A DNA stretch of 64,000 nt from an uncultured Sulfitobacter sp. Lineage in GTDB: Bacteria; Pseudomonadota; Alphaproteobacteria; Rhodobacterales; Rhodobacteraceae. The translations under genes were made by a program, and so were the position numbers. Where the stretch lies: NCBI RefSeq assembly GCF_947500075.1, contig NZ_CANMQS010000007.1, positions 178,399 to 242,398 on the forward strand, read 5' to 3'. Each line of letters begins with the position of its first letter. Positions within the stretch are counted from its first letter, which is position 1. This document shows positions 1-9,803 of the stretch, in pieces. Under the pieces are notes generated by a model. The model was not told the DNA's origin, did no database searches, and saw only the letters and a list, made by a program, of their open reading frames with translations.

Positions 1-1170
1 GTGCTCTCCAATTTCGGGGTGGCCGTGCCGGACGGCGCGCTCGCCTATAGCCCCGAACAGGCCGCCTACCGCGCCCGCGAGTTGGGCGGGGAGCGGTGGG
101 TCGTCAAGGCGCAGGTCCACGCCGGTGGGCGCGGCAAGGCAGGCGGTGTCAAAGTCTGCGCCAGCGACGTTGAGATCCATGATGCCACCGACGCGATGTT
201 CGGCCAGAAGCTGGTCACGCATCAAACCGGCCCCGAAGGCAAAGGCATCTACCGCGTCTATGTTGAGGCCGCTGTGCCGATTGATCGGGAAATCTACCTC
301 GGTTTCGTACTGGACCGGACATCGCAACGGGTGATGATTGTCGCCAGTGCAGAAGGCGGGATGGAGATTGAGGATATCTCGGCCGACAAACCCGAGAGCA
401 TCGTGCGTGCGACCGTCGAACCCGCCGTGGGCCTGCGCGAATTTCAGTGCCGTCAGATCGCCTTCAAACTGGGGATCGAAGCGTCGCTGGTCCAGCAGAT
501 GGTACGCACCCTGCAAGGCTGCTACCGCGCGTTCACCGAACTGGATGCCACCATGGTAGAGATCAATCCCCTTGTGGTGACTACAGACAACCGCGTCATC
601 GCGCTGGACGCCAAAATGACCTTTGATGACAACGCGCTCTTCCGCCATCCACAGATCAGCGAGCTGCGCGACAAGTCCCAGGAAGATCCGCGTGAAAGCC
701 GCGCGGCGGACCGTGGCCTGAACTACGTGGGTCTTGACGGTAACATCGGCTGCATCGTGAACGGTGCGGGTCTGGCGATGGCCACGATGGACACCATCAA
801 ACTCGCCGGGGGGGAGCCTGCGAACTTCCTCGACATCGGCGGCGGCGCCACGCCTGAGCGTGTGGCCAAAGCCTTCCGCCTCGTCCTGTCGGACAAGAAC
901 GTACAGGCCATTCTGGTGAACATCTTTGCAGGCATCAACCGCTGCGACTGGGTCGCCCAGGGGGTGGTGCAGGCGTTGCAGGACGTTGATGTGGACGTGC
1001 CCGTTGTCGTGCGCCTTGCGGGCACGAATGTGGAAGAAGGCCAGAAGATCCTCGCTCAATCCGGCCTGCCGATCATCCGCGCCGCCACCCTGAACGAAGC
1101 CGCCGAACGCGCCGTGGGCGCGTGGAAGAACGATCTGGCGCAAGCCACCAACGTGAGGGCCGTATCATGA
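1..1170 (+). CDS. mtkA: Malate--CoA ligase subunit beta (5' partial)
   Basis: ATP-grasp beta subunit of the succinyl/malyl-CoA synthetase family. With the alpha subunit it makes malyl-CoA from malate, CoA and ATP, a serine-cycle step. The reading frame is open at base 1 and begins at a point matching about residue 11 of the family (SNFGVAVP; the usual MxIHEYQAKE start is missing), so the true start lies upstream of the window. The ATP-grasp signature [15 protein letters not shown] is near residue 36 and the CoA-ligase part [15 protein letters not shown] near residue 250. The stop overlaps the next start in ATGA. I prefer malate over succinate as substrate because the partner subunit is strongly MtkB-like and no TCA-cycle genes are adjacent. 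SucC is the alternative. Confidence 0.88.
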   Translation: MLSNFGVAVPDGALAYSPEQAAYRARELGGERWVVKAQVHAGGRGKAGGVKVCASDVEIHDATDAMFGQKLVTHQTGPEGKGIYRVYVEAAVPIDREIYLGFVLDRTSQRVMIVASAEGGMEIEDISADKPESIVRATVEPAVGLREFQCRQIAFKLGIEASLVQQMVRTLQGCYRAFTELDATMVEINPLVVTTDNRVIALDAKMTFDDNALFRHPQISELRDKSQEDPRESRAADRGLNYVGLDGNIGCIVNGAGLAMATMDTIKLAGGEPANFLDIGGGATPERVAKAFRLVLSDKNVQAILVNIFAGINRCDWVAQGVVQALQDVDVDVPVVVRLAGTNVEEGQKILAQSGLPIIRAATLNEAAERAVGAWKNDLAQATNVRAVS

Positions 1171-2054
1171 GCATTCTGATTGAGCGCGACACCAAAGTCA
1201 TCGTGCAGGGCATTACCGGCAAAATGGCCCGGTTCCACACCAAGGACATGCTGACCTATGGTACCAATGTCGTGGGAGGCGTGGTGCCCGGCAAGGGCGG
1301 TGAAACGGTTGAAGGTGTGCCCGTCTTCGACACGGTTGAGGACGCCGTTGCCGCGACAGGCGCCGAAGCCTCGCTGGTTTTCGTGCCGCCCCCCTTTGCC
1401 GCCGACAGCATCATGGAAGCCGCAGATGCGGGCATCCGCTATTGCGTCTGCATCACCGATGGCATTCCCGCGCAGGACATGATCCGGGTCAAACGCTACA
1501 TGTACCGCTACCCCAAGGAACGCCGCATGGTGCTGACCGGGCCGAATTGTGCAGGCACCATCAGCCCCGGCAAAGCGATGCTGGGCATCATGCCGGGTCA
1601 CATCTACCTGCAAGGTAATGTGGGTATCGTGGGCCGCTCCGGCACGCTGGGCTATGAGGCCGCGGCACAGCTCAAGGAACGCGGCATCGGGGTCTCTACC
1701 TCCGTCGGCATCGGCGGGGACCCGATCAACGGCTCCTCTTTCCGCGACATTCTGGAGCGGTTTGAACAGGACCCTGACACCCATGTCATCGCTTTGATTG
1801 GTGAAATCGGCGGCCCGCAGGAAGCCGAAGCGGCGGAGTATATCCGCGACCACATCTCCAAACCCGTCGTCGCCTATGTGGCTGGTCTGACCGCCCCGAA
1901 GGGCCGCACGATGGGGCACGCCGGCGCGATCATCTCCGCCTTTGGGGAAAGCGCGTCTGAGAAAGTTGAAATCCTCTCTGCTGCGGGTGTGACCGTGGCC
2001 GAAAACCCCGCCGTGATCGGCGAAACAATTGCAAAAGTGATGGAGGCCGCGTGA
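1167..2054 (+). CDS. mtkB: Malate--CoA ligase subunit alpha
   Basis: 295-residue CoA-binding alpha subunit carrying the phosphohistidine region. The start is the ATG at 1167, overlapping the mtkA stop by 4 bases. The N-terminus [18 protein letters not shown] is the typical Rossmann CoA-binding start. The stretch [17 protein letters not shown] followed by [10 protein letters not shown] resembles methylotroph MtkB more than SucD, as far as I can judge from memory. SGTLGYEAA and GHAGAI (the active-site His region near residue 250) are both present. The product is expected to be a cytoplasmic heteromer with MtkA that activates malate for malyl-CoA lyase cleavage to glyoxylate and acetyl-CoA. Translation is coupled to both neighbours. 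Confidence 0.88.
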   Translation: MSILIERDTKVIVQGITGKMARFHTKDMLTYGTNVVGGVVPGKGGETVEGVPVFDTVEDAVAATGAEASLVFVPPPFAADSIMEAADAGIRYCVCITDGIPAQDMIRVKRYMYRYPKERRMVLTGPNCAGTISPGKAMLGIMPGHIYLQGNVGIVGRSGTLGYEAAAQLKERGIGVSTSVGIGGDPINGSSFRDILERFEQDPDTHVIALIGEIGGPQEAEAAEYIRDHISKPVVAYVAGLTAPKGRTMGHAGAIISAFGESASEKVEILSAAGVTVAENPAVIGETIAKVMEAA

Positions 2055-3028
2055 TGGCTGTGAAACCCAATATCCTTGTGACCCGCCGCTGGCCCGCTGT
2101 TGTTGAACAAAAGCTGGCCGAAACCTACAACGTGGAACTCAACCGCTCTGACCGCCCGTTGTCGCCGTCGGACTTCCGCGATGCGATTGGCCGCTTTGAC
2201 GCGGTGCTGCCCACCGTGACGGACAAGATCGGGCCAGAAGCGCTGGATGTGCCGCGTGCCCAGACCAAGATCCTTGCCAACTACGGCGTGGGGTTCAATC
2301 ACATCGACGTGGACACCGCCGCACGGCGGGGGATCGCAATCACCAACACGCCCGATGTCCTGTCCGAATGCACCGCTGATCTGGCGATGACGCTGATGCT
2401 GATGGTCGCTCGCCGGGCGGGGGACGGCGAACGTGAATTGCGCGCAGGCAACTGGACAGGCTGGCGGCCCACGCATCTGGTGGGCACCAAAGTGTCGGGC
2501 AAAACGCTGGGCATCATCGGCTTTGGCCGCATCGGCCAGCAGATGGCGCGGCGCGCGCATTTCGGCTTTGGGATGGATATCGTCGTCTACAACCGCTCTG
2601 CGGTCGATCCGGCGGTGCTGGCGCAATACAACGCACGGCAGGTCGACACGATTGAAACCCTGCTGCCGCAGTGCGACTTCGTCTCCCTCCACTGCCCCGG
2701 CGGGGCGGAGAACCGGAACATGATCAACTCAGCCCGTCTCGATCTGATGAAAGAAGATGCCTTCCTGATCAACACCGCCCGTGGTGAGGTCGTGAACGAA
2801 AGCGCACTGGCGCAGGCCTTGATGTTTGACACCATCGGCGGTGCCGCGCTCGACGTGTTCGAAGCCGAACCCCGGATCAATCCGATGCTTGCCCAATGCG
2901 ACAATCTGGTGATGCTGCCCCACCTTGGCAGCGCCACACGGGAAGCGCGTGAGGCGATGGGGTTCCGGGTCCTCGACAACCTCAACGACTTCTTCGAAGG
3001 TGCCGCCCCCCGCGACCTTGTCGCCTGA
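2054..3028 (+). CDS. D-2-hydroxyacid dehydrogenase (glyoxylate/hydroxypyruvate reductase type)
   Basis: 324-residue NAD(P)-dependent D-isomer 2-hydroxyacid dehydrogenase. I chose the ATG at 2054, which overlaps the mtkB stop as TGATG; a GTG three bases earlier is possible. The nucleotide-binding motif GIIGFGRIGQQMA lies near residue 152, the catalytic Arg is in NTARGE near 238, and Glu and His lie in DVFEAEP and LPHLGSAT. Its position behind mtkAB suggests reduction of glyoxylate or hydroxypyruvate in the serine cycle, which is inference. A second member of the same family sits at 25521-26471 and shares the NxGVGFNHID segment. Confidence 0.85.
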   Translation: MAVKPNILVTRRWPAVVEQKLAETYNVELNRSDRPLSPSDFRDAIGRFDAVLPTVTDKIGPEALDVPRAQTKILANYGVGFNHIDVDTAARRGIAITNTPDVLSECTADLAMTLMLMVARRAGDGERELRAGNWTGWRPTHLVGTKVSGKTLGIIGFGRIGQQMARRAHFGFGMDIVVYNRSAVDPAVLAQYNARQVDTIETLLPQCDFVSLHCPGGAENRNMINSARLDLMKEDAFLINTARGEVVNESALAQALMFDTIGGAALDVFEAEPRINPMLAQCDNLVMLPHLGSATREAREAMGFRVLDNLNDFFEGAAPRDLVA

Positions 3029-3052
3029 TCGGAGCCTCCATAGCGAAACAGA

Positions 3053-3076
3053 AGGGGGCCAAAGCGCCCCCTTTTT
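3053..3076. terminator. Rho-independent terminator between convergent genes
   Basis: AGGGGGC (3053-3059) pairs with GCCCCCT (3066-3072) around a six-base loop, and a T-run follows to 3076. It sits 24 bases after the hydroxyacid dehydrogenase stop and directly abuts the end of the convergent oxidase gene at 3077. The T-run serves the plus-strand operon; there is no matching A-run for the other strand. Confidence 0.8.
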
Positions 3077-4171
3077 CTATAGCGTACTCAGATCGGTGAT
3101 CCCGCATTGCGCCATCGCGATGCTCAGCTCATCGCTCAACACATCCCACAGCGCGTTCAACCCGGCCTCTCCGCCTGCCGCGATGGCGAATTGCAGGATG
3201 CGCCCGAAAAAGGCGAAATCCGCGCCACTGCTCAGCACCTTCAACACATCTTCGCCTGACCGCAGGCCACTGTCGAAAAACAGCGGGAAATCCGGGCCGA
3301 CAGCGTCCCGGATCTCCGGCAGGACGCCAAACGGCGACGGCGCGCTTTCCAGCTGCCGCGCCCCGTGGCTTGAGACCTGAATCGCATCAACGCCCCTGTC
3401 TTTCAGCATCTTCGCGTCTTCTGCATCCAGCACGCCCTTGACCACCAATTTGCCCGGCCAGGCCTCCCGCATGCGGGTCAGCGTGTCCCAATCCGCCGCC
3501 GCGCGGCTTTCGGTGCGGTCAAAATCGTATCCCGGCATGTCAAAATTCGCCATCTGCGGCTTGCCGTGAAAAAGGCTCGTCAGGGACCATTGCGGATGCA
3601 GCGCGAAATCAATGAACTGCTTGGGGCCGATGCGGAACGGCATCTTGAACCCATGGCGCAACTCGCGCGGGCGGCGGCCCACTTCGGGCACGTCCACGGT
3701 CAGCACCAGCGTCTTGTACCCCGCCTGCCGCGCGCGATCGACCAGCTTGAAGGTGCCCGCGCCATCGCCGCTGAAGTAAATCTGAAACCACGCATGGCCG
3801 TCGGCCACCTCGATGATCTTTTCCAGCGGCGTGGAGGCAACGGTCGACACCCCATGCGGCACCTTATGGCGCGCGGCCAGCCGCGCCAGCATCAGATCAG
3901 CGCCGGGCCAGGACAGATTGCACATGCCCATGGGCGCGATCCCAAAGGGCCGCTCCGCCGGGGCATCAAACAACGTGGTGGTCAAGGAGCGGTTGCTGAC
4001 ATTCTTGAGGATACGCGGCCGCAGCGTCATCGCATCCAGTGCCGCGCGGTTCCTGTCCGCCCCCGTTTCCCGGCCAGCCGAGCCGTCGATGTAGTCAAAC
4101 ACCATCCACGGCAACCGGCGTTTGGCCAGCCTGCGCGCGTCTTCAGCAGAATGGATGCCCTGTGCGCTCAT
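3077..4171 (-). CDS. FMN-dependent alpha-hydroxyacid oxidase/dehydrogenase
   Basis: 364-residue member of the lactate oxidase / glycolate oxidase / mandelate dehydrogenase family, which oxidises L-2-hydroxyacids with an FMN cofactor. I start at the ATG at 4171 (MSAQGIHSAEDARRLAKRR). The frame is open 67 codons further upstream, but that extension lacks family similarity. PMGMCNLSWPGAD near residue 95, LVVKGVL (the FMN-contacting Lys) near 240 and SSHGARQLESAPSPFGVLPEI (catalytic His and Arg) near 265 are the family landmarks. The substrate cannot be told. With the hydroxyacid dehydrogenase on the other side of the shared terminator it could take part in glycolate/glyoxylate exchange, which is speculative. 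Confidence 0.85.
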   Translation of the reverse strand: MSAQGIHSAEDARRLAKRRLPWMVFDYIDGSAGRETGADRNRAALDAMTLRPRILKNVSNRSLTTTLFDAPAERPFGIAPMGMCNLSWPGADLMLARLAARHKVPHGVSTVASTPLEKIIEVADGHAWFQIYFSGDGAGTFKLVDRARQAGYKTLVLTVDVPEVGRRPRELRHGFKMPFRIGPKQFIDFALHPQWSLTSLFHGKPQMANFDMPGYDFDRTESRAAADWDTLTRMREAWPGKLVVKGVLDAEDAKMLKDRGVDAIQVSSHGARQLESAPSPFGVLPEIRDAVGPDFPLFFDSGLRSGEDVLKVLSSGADFAFFGRILQFAIAAGGEAGLNALWDVLSDELSIAMAQCGITDLSTL

Positions 4172-4587
4172 GCCGACACCCACGCTGGCAGGCCAGCCTC
4201 TACGCGCCGCGCCGTTGGCCCCTGCCCAGTCGTCTTCGTTCTCAACGCCCGTCACTCCCCTTCGCCACATCGCCGTGATGCCCGTGACCGCTGAGTACAT
4301 CGCACAGGTGTCTCGCACAATAGACCCGCCGCCGCCCAAACACGCCAATTCACCCGGTTTCCCCTGCGCCACATCTTCCCGATTGCACCCGCCAATTAAG
4401 CCAAGAAGATGCCGAGGCTGACTTAAAATTGTTACCTTCGGTCCCTAGCACTTTGTCCGGGGAGCAGTGCTGCTTGGTCTCGGTGTATCGATCTGTTGGC
4501 GACTTGTCCGACGTCGGATGTTCATGAATCTGGCTGCTCTCCACCGCGCGAATTCCACGGATAGAACATTCACATAGGAACGACGAT
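4172..4587. other. Divergent intergenic region
   Basis: About 416 bases between the divergent hydroxyacid oxidase and the large RTX protein. It must carry promoters for both. A short inverted repeat, AGCACT (4447-4452) and AGTGCT (4466-4471), is the only symmetric element I noticed, and I assign it no function. A ribosome binding site TAGGAACGA precedes the ATG at 4588. No small gene or RNA is evident. Confidence 0.4.
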
Positions 4588-7500
4588 ATGCCCTCAACGA
4601 TACCTGCCACTGACATCCACTCTGCCTCTGCAAACGGCATGGACGTGCCCATCGCAAGCGCCGAAGTGACCTTCTCCATCGCTGCCGAGTTTGTCGGCGC
4701 GGGCGGCGAAGGGGCCTCCGAAGTGGTCGCGCATGAGGATGGCAAGCTTTACGTCACCAACGGCGCCGAGGATCAGATCGACGTCTTCGACATCGCCACC
4801 AACAGCCTTTCGATGTCCATCACCCTTGGGGATCTCGATGGTTATGACGGGGTTCAATCCGTGGCGGTCAAGAATGGCGTGGTTGCTGCGGCCATCGCCC
4901 GCCCCAACGCCGACGTGACCGTGATCGACGGCACGATTGAGCAATCCCAACCCGGTTTCGTGGCCTTCTTTGACGCCGCCACCGGCGATCTGTTGTCGCG
5001 CGTGGATGTGGGCAACCTGCCCGATGCCGTGACTTTCAACGCCGATGGCACCACCCTGCTGGTCGCGGGCGAAGGGGAGAAAAACGACGACAGCGATCAC
5101 GAGGATAACCCGCTGGGCACCGTCGCCCTGATCGACGTGACCGATCCCGAAACACCCGTTGCCACGATCCTCGATTTCACCGGGTTTGACGGCACCGAAG
5201 ACGCGCTGCGCGCAGCGGGCGTTCGCATTCAGGACGGCACCAGCTTTGGCGAGGACGCAGAGCCGGAATACATCGCCGTCAGCCCGGATGGCACCACCGC
5301 TTTCGTGTCGCTTCAGGAAAACAATGCCATCGCCAAGATCGATCTGGCCACCGGCACTGTGGCTGAGGTGTTCTCCCTCGGCACGGTGGATTTCAGCACC
5401 GACAGCATGCTCGACCCCAATGACAATGGCGAAATCGACATCCGCCATTTCGACAATCTGGTGGGATTTCGCATGGCAGACGCCATCGCCAGCTTTGAGA
5501 TTGACGGCCAGACCTACATCGCCACCGCAAACGAAGGTGACAGCCGCGATTTTGACGAAGACCGCGTGGACGACCTGATCGGCGACCTCGATGAAAGTGT
5601 CGATCCAACCGGGCTGGAGCGGCTCGAAGTCTCCACCACCGATGGCGATACGGACGGGGACGGCGACATTGACGTGCTGCACACTTTCTCCTCCCGCTCG
5701 TTCTCCATCTTCGATGACGACGGCAATCTGATCTTCGATTCCGGCCCGGAGTTCGAACAGATCATCGCCAACCTCGCCCCTGAGCGTTTCAATGATGACG
5801 ACGGCGATGATGGAGAGGACAGATCAGACGCCAAAGGTCCGGAGCCGGAGGCCATCGTTGTCGGCGAAGTCGGCGGCAGCACCATGGCCTTCATCGGGCT
5901 GGAGCGCGACAGCGGCGTGATGATCTATGACATCAGCGATCCGGCAAATGCGCATTTCGTGAACTACATTCCACCTGCCTTTGTTGAAGGTACAGAAGAG
6001 GGCGACGTGGCCCGCCAAGGCCCCGAAACCATTGCATTCATCCCCGCAGAAGACAGCACCTCCGGTCAGGCGCAGATCGCCGTGGCATACGAGATTTCAG
6101 GCACCACCATCGTCTACGATCTGCAAGCAGCGGTGCCAGAACTCAGCATCGGGGAGATCCAAGGCGCGGGCCATCTCTCTGCCTACGAAGGACAGGACGT
6201 GCGCACAAATGGCATCGTCACCGCCATTGATGGCGCAGGCTTCTACATGCAGGATCCCGAAGGCGACGGTGATGACGCAACCTCTGACGCGATCTTTGTC
6301 TTCACCGGCTTTGGCAATACCGATGTGGTCAGCATCGGTGACGCCATCGACATTCAAGGCACTGTGGGCGAATTCATCCCCGGCGGCGCCAGCAGCGGCA
6401 ACCTCTCAACCACCCAGATCAGCAGTGCCACAATCGAGGTGCTGAGCAGCGGCAATGCCCTGCCTCAGGCCGTCCTGCTGGGCGGCGCAGGCCGGACCCC
6501 GCCCACAGATGTGGTGATTTCTGACAGCGAACTGCCCGTGAACCTGCAAGACGACCCCGGCACCTTTAACCCCGAAACAGATGGCATCGACTTCTTCGAA
6601 AGCCTTGAAGGCATGCTGGTCGCAGTGGATGCCCCCACCGCCGTTTCCGCCACCAACCGCTTTGGCGAAACATGGGTGGTGGCCGATGACGGCGCGGGCG
6701 TGACCTCCCCCACGGGCGGGCTGAATGATCGGGGTGGGCTGACGATCAACGCCAACGCCGAGGGCACCGGGGATCTCAACCCCGAAAAGATCCAGATCCA
6801 ATACGACCCCGATCTGCTGCCCGAGGGTTTTGAGCAATTCGACATGTTTGTCGGCGATTTCCTCAGCAACATCACCGGCGTGGTCGACTACGGCTTTGGC
6901 AACTACGAAGTCCGCGTGACGGAGGTCTTTGGCATTGAAGCCCCCACCACCAACGACCGGGAGACCACCGCGCTCTCCGGCTCAGAAGACCGACTGTCGG
7001 TGGCCACCTACAACGTCTTCAACGTCACTTCCGCCGAAGCGGACGGCGACGCAGATCAAATTGCGGAACTCGGCCAGCAGATCGCCAATAACCTCGGCGC
7101 CCCGGATATCCTCGCACTTCAGGAGATTCAGGACAACAGCGGCGTGGCGGATGACGGCACGCTGGATGCGGATGAAACCCTTCAGGCGCTTGTCGATGCG
7201 ATCGAAGCGGCAGGCGGTCCGACCTACAGCTTCGTCAGCGCCATTGTCGATGAAGACGGCGAAAACGGCGGCGTGCCGGGCGGCAACATCCGCAACGCCT
7301 TCCTCTACAACGCTGACCGCGTGGAGATGAAAGAGGTCACAACGCTGGAGTCCGACAAACTGGCTGAATTCGGTGTGACCAACCCCAATGCCTTCGACGG
7401 CACCCGCGATCCGCTGCTGGGCACTTTCACTTTCGAAGGCGAAGACATCACGCTGATCAACAACCACTTCTCTTCCCGCTTCGGCTCCACCCCCGTCTTT

Positions 7501-8406
7501 GGCGCGGTGCAGCCTTTCGTGCAGGCCGGCGAAGCGGAACGCGAACAGCAGGCGCTGACCCTGAACGAAGTGGTCGATGCCCTGCTTGCCGATGACCCTG
7601 ACGCCAATGTGTCCGTCCTGGGCGATCTGAACACCTTTGAGTTCACGGACGAGTTGGCCGAAGACCTGCCGGGTGTGGGAGAGGAAAAGGTGCTGACCAA
7701 CCTGATCCAGGAAATGGAAGGGGATGAGGCCTATACCTTCAACTTCCAGGGCAACAACCAGTCGCTCGACCATATCTTTGTCACCGAAGGATTGCTGGAA
7801 GAGGTGGAAGTGGACGTGGTGCACCTGAACGTGGACTTCAGCGACAACGCCTCTGACCACGAGCCCATTGTGGCCACCTTCCTGCTCGGGGCGGACCCCG
7901 ACATGCTGCTGGTCGGCAGGGGAGGCCGCGACGTTCTGGAAGGGGGCAGCGGGGACGATTCCATCCTCGGGCTGGGGGGGCGTGACACGCTTAACGGCAA
8001 TGAGGGGGATGACTACATCTTTGGCAACGCCGGGCGCGACGTGATGAACGGCGGTGACGGCGACGATTCGATGTTCGGCGGCGCCGGACGGGACATCATC
8101 GACGGCGGCGCGGGCGACGATCAGCTCTTTGGCAACCGTGGCGCGGACAGGCTGACGGGGGGTGCAGGCGATGACCGGCTTGCGGGCGGCGGCGGCGCGG
8201 ACGTCTTTGTCTTTGACGGCAGTTTTGGCAATGATGTGATCATGGATTTCCAGATCCACCGCGACACGCTTGATTTCGGCGGTGTGGACCCGGCAGATGT
8301 CAGCGTCACGCGCACCTTCTTCGGGATGGAAATCACTGTCGAAGGTGACACCGAAGGCACCGTTGTGCTGAGCGGTGTTTTCGACGACGACTTCGTTTTC
8401 GTCTGA
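4588..8406 (+). CDS. Secreted beta-propeller / ExeM-NucH-type nuclease with RTX repeats
   Basis: 1272 residues in four parts. Residues 25-515 form a choice-of-anchor-I type beta-propeller with repeated DGTTLLVAGEGE-like blades. Residues 520-620 resemble the OB-fold/lamin-like module of extracellular nucleases (GFYMQDPEGDGDD). Residues 800-1100 are an endonuclease/exonuclease/phosphatase domain with TYNVFNV, LQEIQD, NNHFSSRFGS, LGDLNTFEFTD and SDHEPI, which hold the catalytic Glu, Asp/Asn and Asp-His. From 1108, calcium-binding GGxGxDxhx nonapeptides run to about 1210, followed by a short C-terminal cap. There is no N-terminal signal peptide, so type I secretion through the RTX tail is expected. 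Likely role: extracellular DNA or phosphodiester degradation, for phosphorus or carbon supply. No T1SS genes lie nearby. Confidence 0.85.
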   Translation: MPSTIPATDIHSASANGMDVPIASAEVTFSIAAEFVGAGGEGASEVVAHEDGKLYVTNGAEDQIDVFDIATNSLSMSITLGDLDGYDGVQSVAVKNGVVAAAIARPNADVTVIDGTIEQSQPGFVAFFDAATGDLLSRVDVGNLPDAVTFNADGTTLLVAGEGEKNDDSDHEDNPLGTVALIDVTDPETPVATILDFTGFDGTEDALRAAGVRIQDGTSFGEDAEPEYIAVSPDGTTAFVSLQENNAIAKIDLATGTVAEVFSLGTVDFSTDSMLDPNDNGEIDIRHFDNLVGFRMADAIASFEIDGQTYIATANEGDSRDFDEDRVDDLIGDLDESVDPTGLERLEVSTTDGDTDGDGDIDVLHTFSSRSFSIFDDDGNLIFDSGPEFEQIIANLAPERFNDDDGDDGEDRSDAKGPEPEAIVVGEVGGSTMAFIGLERDSGVMIYDISDPANAHFVNYIPPAFVEGTEEGDVARQGPETIAFIPAEDSTSGQAQIAVAYEISGTTIVYDLQAAVPELSIGEIQGAGHLSAYEGQDVRTNGIVTAIDGAGFYMQDPEGDGDDATSDAIFVFTGFGNTDVVSIGDAIDIQGTVGEFIPGGASSGNLSTTQISSATIEVLSSGNALPQAVLLGGAGRTPPTDVVISDSELPVNLQDDPGTFNPETDGIDFFESLEGMLVAVDAPTAVSATNRFGETWVVADDGAGVTSPTGGLNDRGGLTINANAEGTGDLNPEKIQIQYDPDLLPEGFEQFDMFVGDFLSNITGVVDYGFGNYEVRVTEVFGIEAPTTNDRETTALSGSEDRLSVATYNVFNVTSAEADGDADQIAELGQQIANNLGAPDILALQEIQDNSGVADDGTLDADETLQALVDAIEAAGGPTYSFVSAIVDEDGENGGVPGGNIRNAFLYNADRVEMKEVTTLESDKLAEFGVTNPNAFDGTRDPLLGTFTFEGEDITLINNHFSSRFGSTPVFGAVQPFVQAGEAEREQQALTLNEVVDALLADDPDANVSVLGDLNTFEFTDELAEDLPGVGEEKVLTNLIQEMEGDEAYTFNFQGNNQSLDHIFVTEGLLEEVEVDVVHLNVDFSDNASDHEPIVATFLLGADPDMLLVGRGGRDVLEGGSGDDSILGLGGRDTLNGNEGDDYIFGNAGRDVMNGGDGDDSMFGGAGRDIIDGGAGDDQLFGNRGADRLTGGAGDDRLAGGGGADVFVFDGSFGNDVIMDFQIHRDTLDFGGVDPADVSVTRTFFGMEITVEGDTEGTVVLSGVFDDDFVFV

Positions 8407-8424
8407 ATTTCCCACAGCACAATC

Positions 8425-8453
8425 GCGTCGGGCGAACCTGTTCCGGCCGACGC
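8425..8453 (+). terminator. Possible terminator after the RTX gene
   Basis: GCGTCGG (8425-8431) pairs with CCGACGC (8447-8453), followed by TTCTGTT. It lies 19 bases after the stop codon of the RTX protein gene. The loop is long (15 bases) and the T-run interrupted, so strength is uncertain. Confidence 0.45.
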
Positions 8454-8610
8454 TTCTGTTGGCCGCGCGCCGGAAATTGACCTGCACATGTCGTCTTTCC
8501 TGCCCCATCACCGCAATTTGTTAGGATTTTCCGCAGAGGATTGGCGTTAAACGTTGCCCCATCCGCGCATTCGTTTATCACTTTTGCAGACAACGATAAG
8601 AAGCAGGCAA

Positions 8611-9642
8611 ATGCAGCAAACAACAGGACCGATCCGGCCAGACCACGGCAAACGCAACGCCCGTGACTGGGTCAAGACCCTCTCGGAATACCGTGAACCA
8701 AGTATCGGGCGCAGTTCTGTGGAATTGGCATTGACGATTGTTCCCTTCGTGGCGCTTTGGGCGCTGGCCTGGTGGTCCCTGTCCATCAGCGGCTGGCTCG
8801 CCTTTGCGATATCGCTGCTGAATGCCGCGTTCCTGTTGCGCCTTTTCGCGATCCAGCACGACTGCGGCCATGGCGCGTTCTTCAACAACCGCACCGTCAG
8901 CGATTGGCTCGGCCGGGGGCTGGGCGTGCTGACCCTCACGCCTTATGACGTCTGGCGGCGCTCGCATTCCATCCACCACAGTTCTGCCGGGCACCTGGGA
9001 CGGCGGGGCATCGGTGATGTGCATACCCTGACGGTTGCGGAATACCGCGCGCTTGGGCCGCTCAGACGGCTGCAATACCGGGCCTACCGGCACCCGATTG
9101 TGCTTTTTGGACTTGGGCCGGGGTATCTGTTCTTCCTGCAAAACCGCCTGCCCCTCGGCATGATGGCAAAGGCGCGCTATTGGGTCAGTGCCATGTGCAC
9201 GAATGCCGCCATTCTGGTGGCCTTGTCCGTGATCCTCTACTTTGGGGGGGTGATGCCGATCCTGCTGATCTTCCTGCCCTCGACCATCCTTGCCGCCACC
9301 GCAGGGGTCTGGCTGTTCTACGTCCAGCACCAGTTCGAAGCCACCCATTGGGAAAACGACCCGGACTGGGACCTGCATGAAGCGGCCCTGCATGGCAGCT
9401 CGCATTATGTGCTGCCGTCAACGCTGCAATGGTTCAGCGCCAACATCGGCATTCACCACGTCCACCACCTCTACAGCCGCATCCCGTTCTACCGCCTGCC
9501 CGAAGTGCTGCGCGACCACGAAGTGCTGGCAACCGGCAACCGCATGACCATCCGCGAAAGCCTCGCCAACGCGCGCCTGCATCTGTGGGACGAAGAGAGC
9601 AAAACCCTGCTGTCATTCTCACAAGCCAAAGCCCTCGGCTAA
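8611..9642 (+). CDS. Membrane fatty acid desaturase
   Basis: 343-residue integral membrane di-iron desaturase. The three histidine boxes are HDCGHG near residue 88, HSIHH near 125 and HHVHH near 290. Hydrophobic spans lie at about 38-85, 165-185 and 200-245. I use the ATG at 8611 because AAGAAGCAGG stands at good distance before it; an upstream ATG at 8554 would add 19 unconserved residues. It probably introduces a double bond into membrane acyl chains or a related lipid. Electron donor and regiospecificity cannot be read. It stands alone, flanked by about 200 bases upstream and 160 bases downstream that I could not assign. Confidence 0.88.
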   Translation: MQQTTGPIRPDHGKRNARDWVKTLSEYREPSIGRSSVELALTIVPFVALWALAWWSLSISGWLAFAISLLNAAFLLRLFAIQHDCGHGAFFNNRTVSDWLGRGLGVLTLTPYDVWRRSHSIHHSSAGHLGRRGIGDVHTLTVAEYRALGPLRRLQYRAYRHPIVLFGLGPGYLFFLQNRLPLGMMAKARYWVSAMCTNAAILVALSVILYFGGVMPILLIFLPSTILAATAGVWLFYVQHQFEATHWENDPDWDLHEAALHGSSHYVLPSTLQWFSANIGIHHVHHLYSRIPFYRLPEVLRDHEVLATGNRMTIRESLANARLHLWDEESKTLLSFSQAKALG

Positions 9643-9803
9643 CCCCACGCACGCAGAGAGGCGCACCCCTTCTCCACCCGATGCCTGCCACGGCTGCCCC
9701 AGATCCACCGGGCAGCCACCATACCACCGCCCTGGCCCCTCTTTTTGGCCAAAAATATCCCTGCGCAGCGGACACCCCAAGCGCCACGCCGCTGGTGCAG
9801 CCC

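Noticed and set aside
1..1170. Succinyl-CoA ligase (sucC) instead of mtkA
   Set aside because: Possible in principle, but the partner subunit is MtkB-like and a hydroxyacid dehydrogenase follows rather than TCA-cycle genes; kept as the alternative.
7912..8200. Tandem DNA repeat in the 3' part of the large exoprotein gene
   Set aside because: It is explained by RTX calcium-binding nonapeptides and is not an independent DNA repeat or CRISPR.
6982..8511. 509-codon minus-strand open frame inside the RTX nuclease gene
   Set aside because: It is the complement of the repetitive Asp/Gly-rich coding sequence, giving a His/Val-rich product with no recognisable domain.
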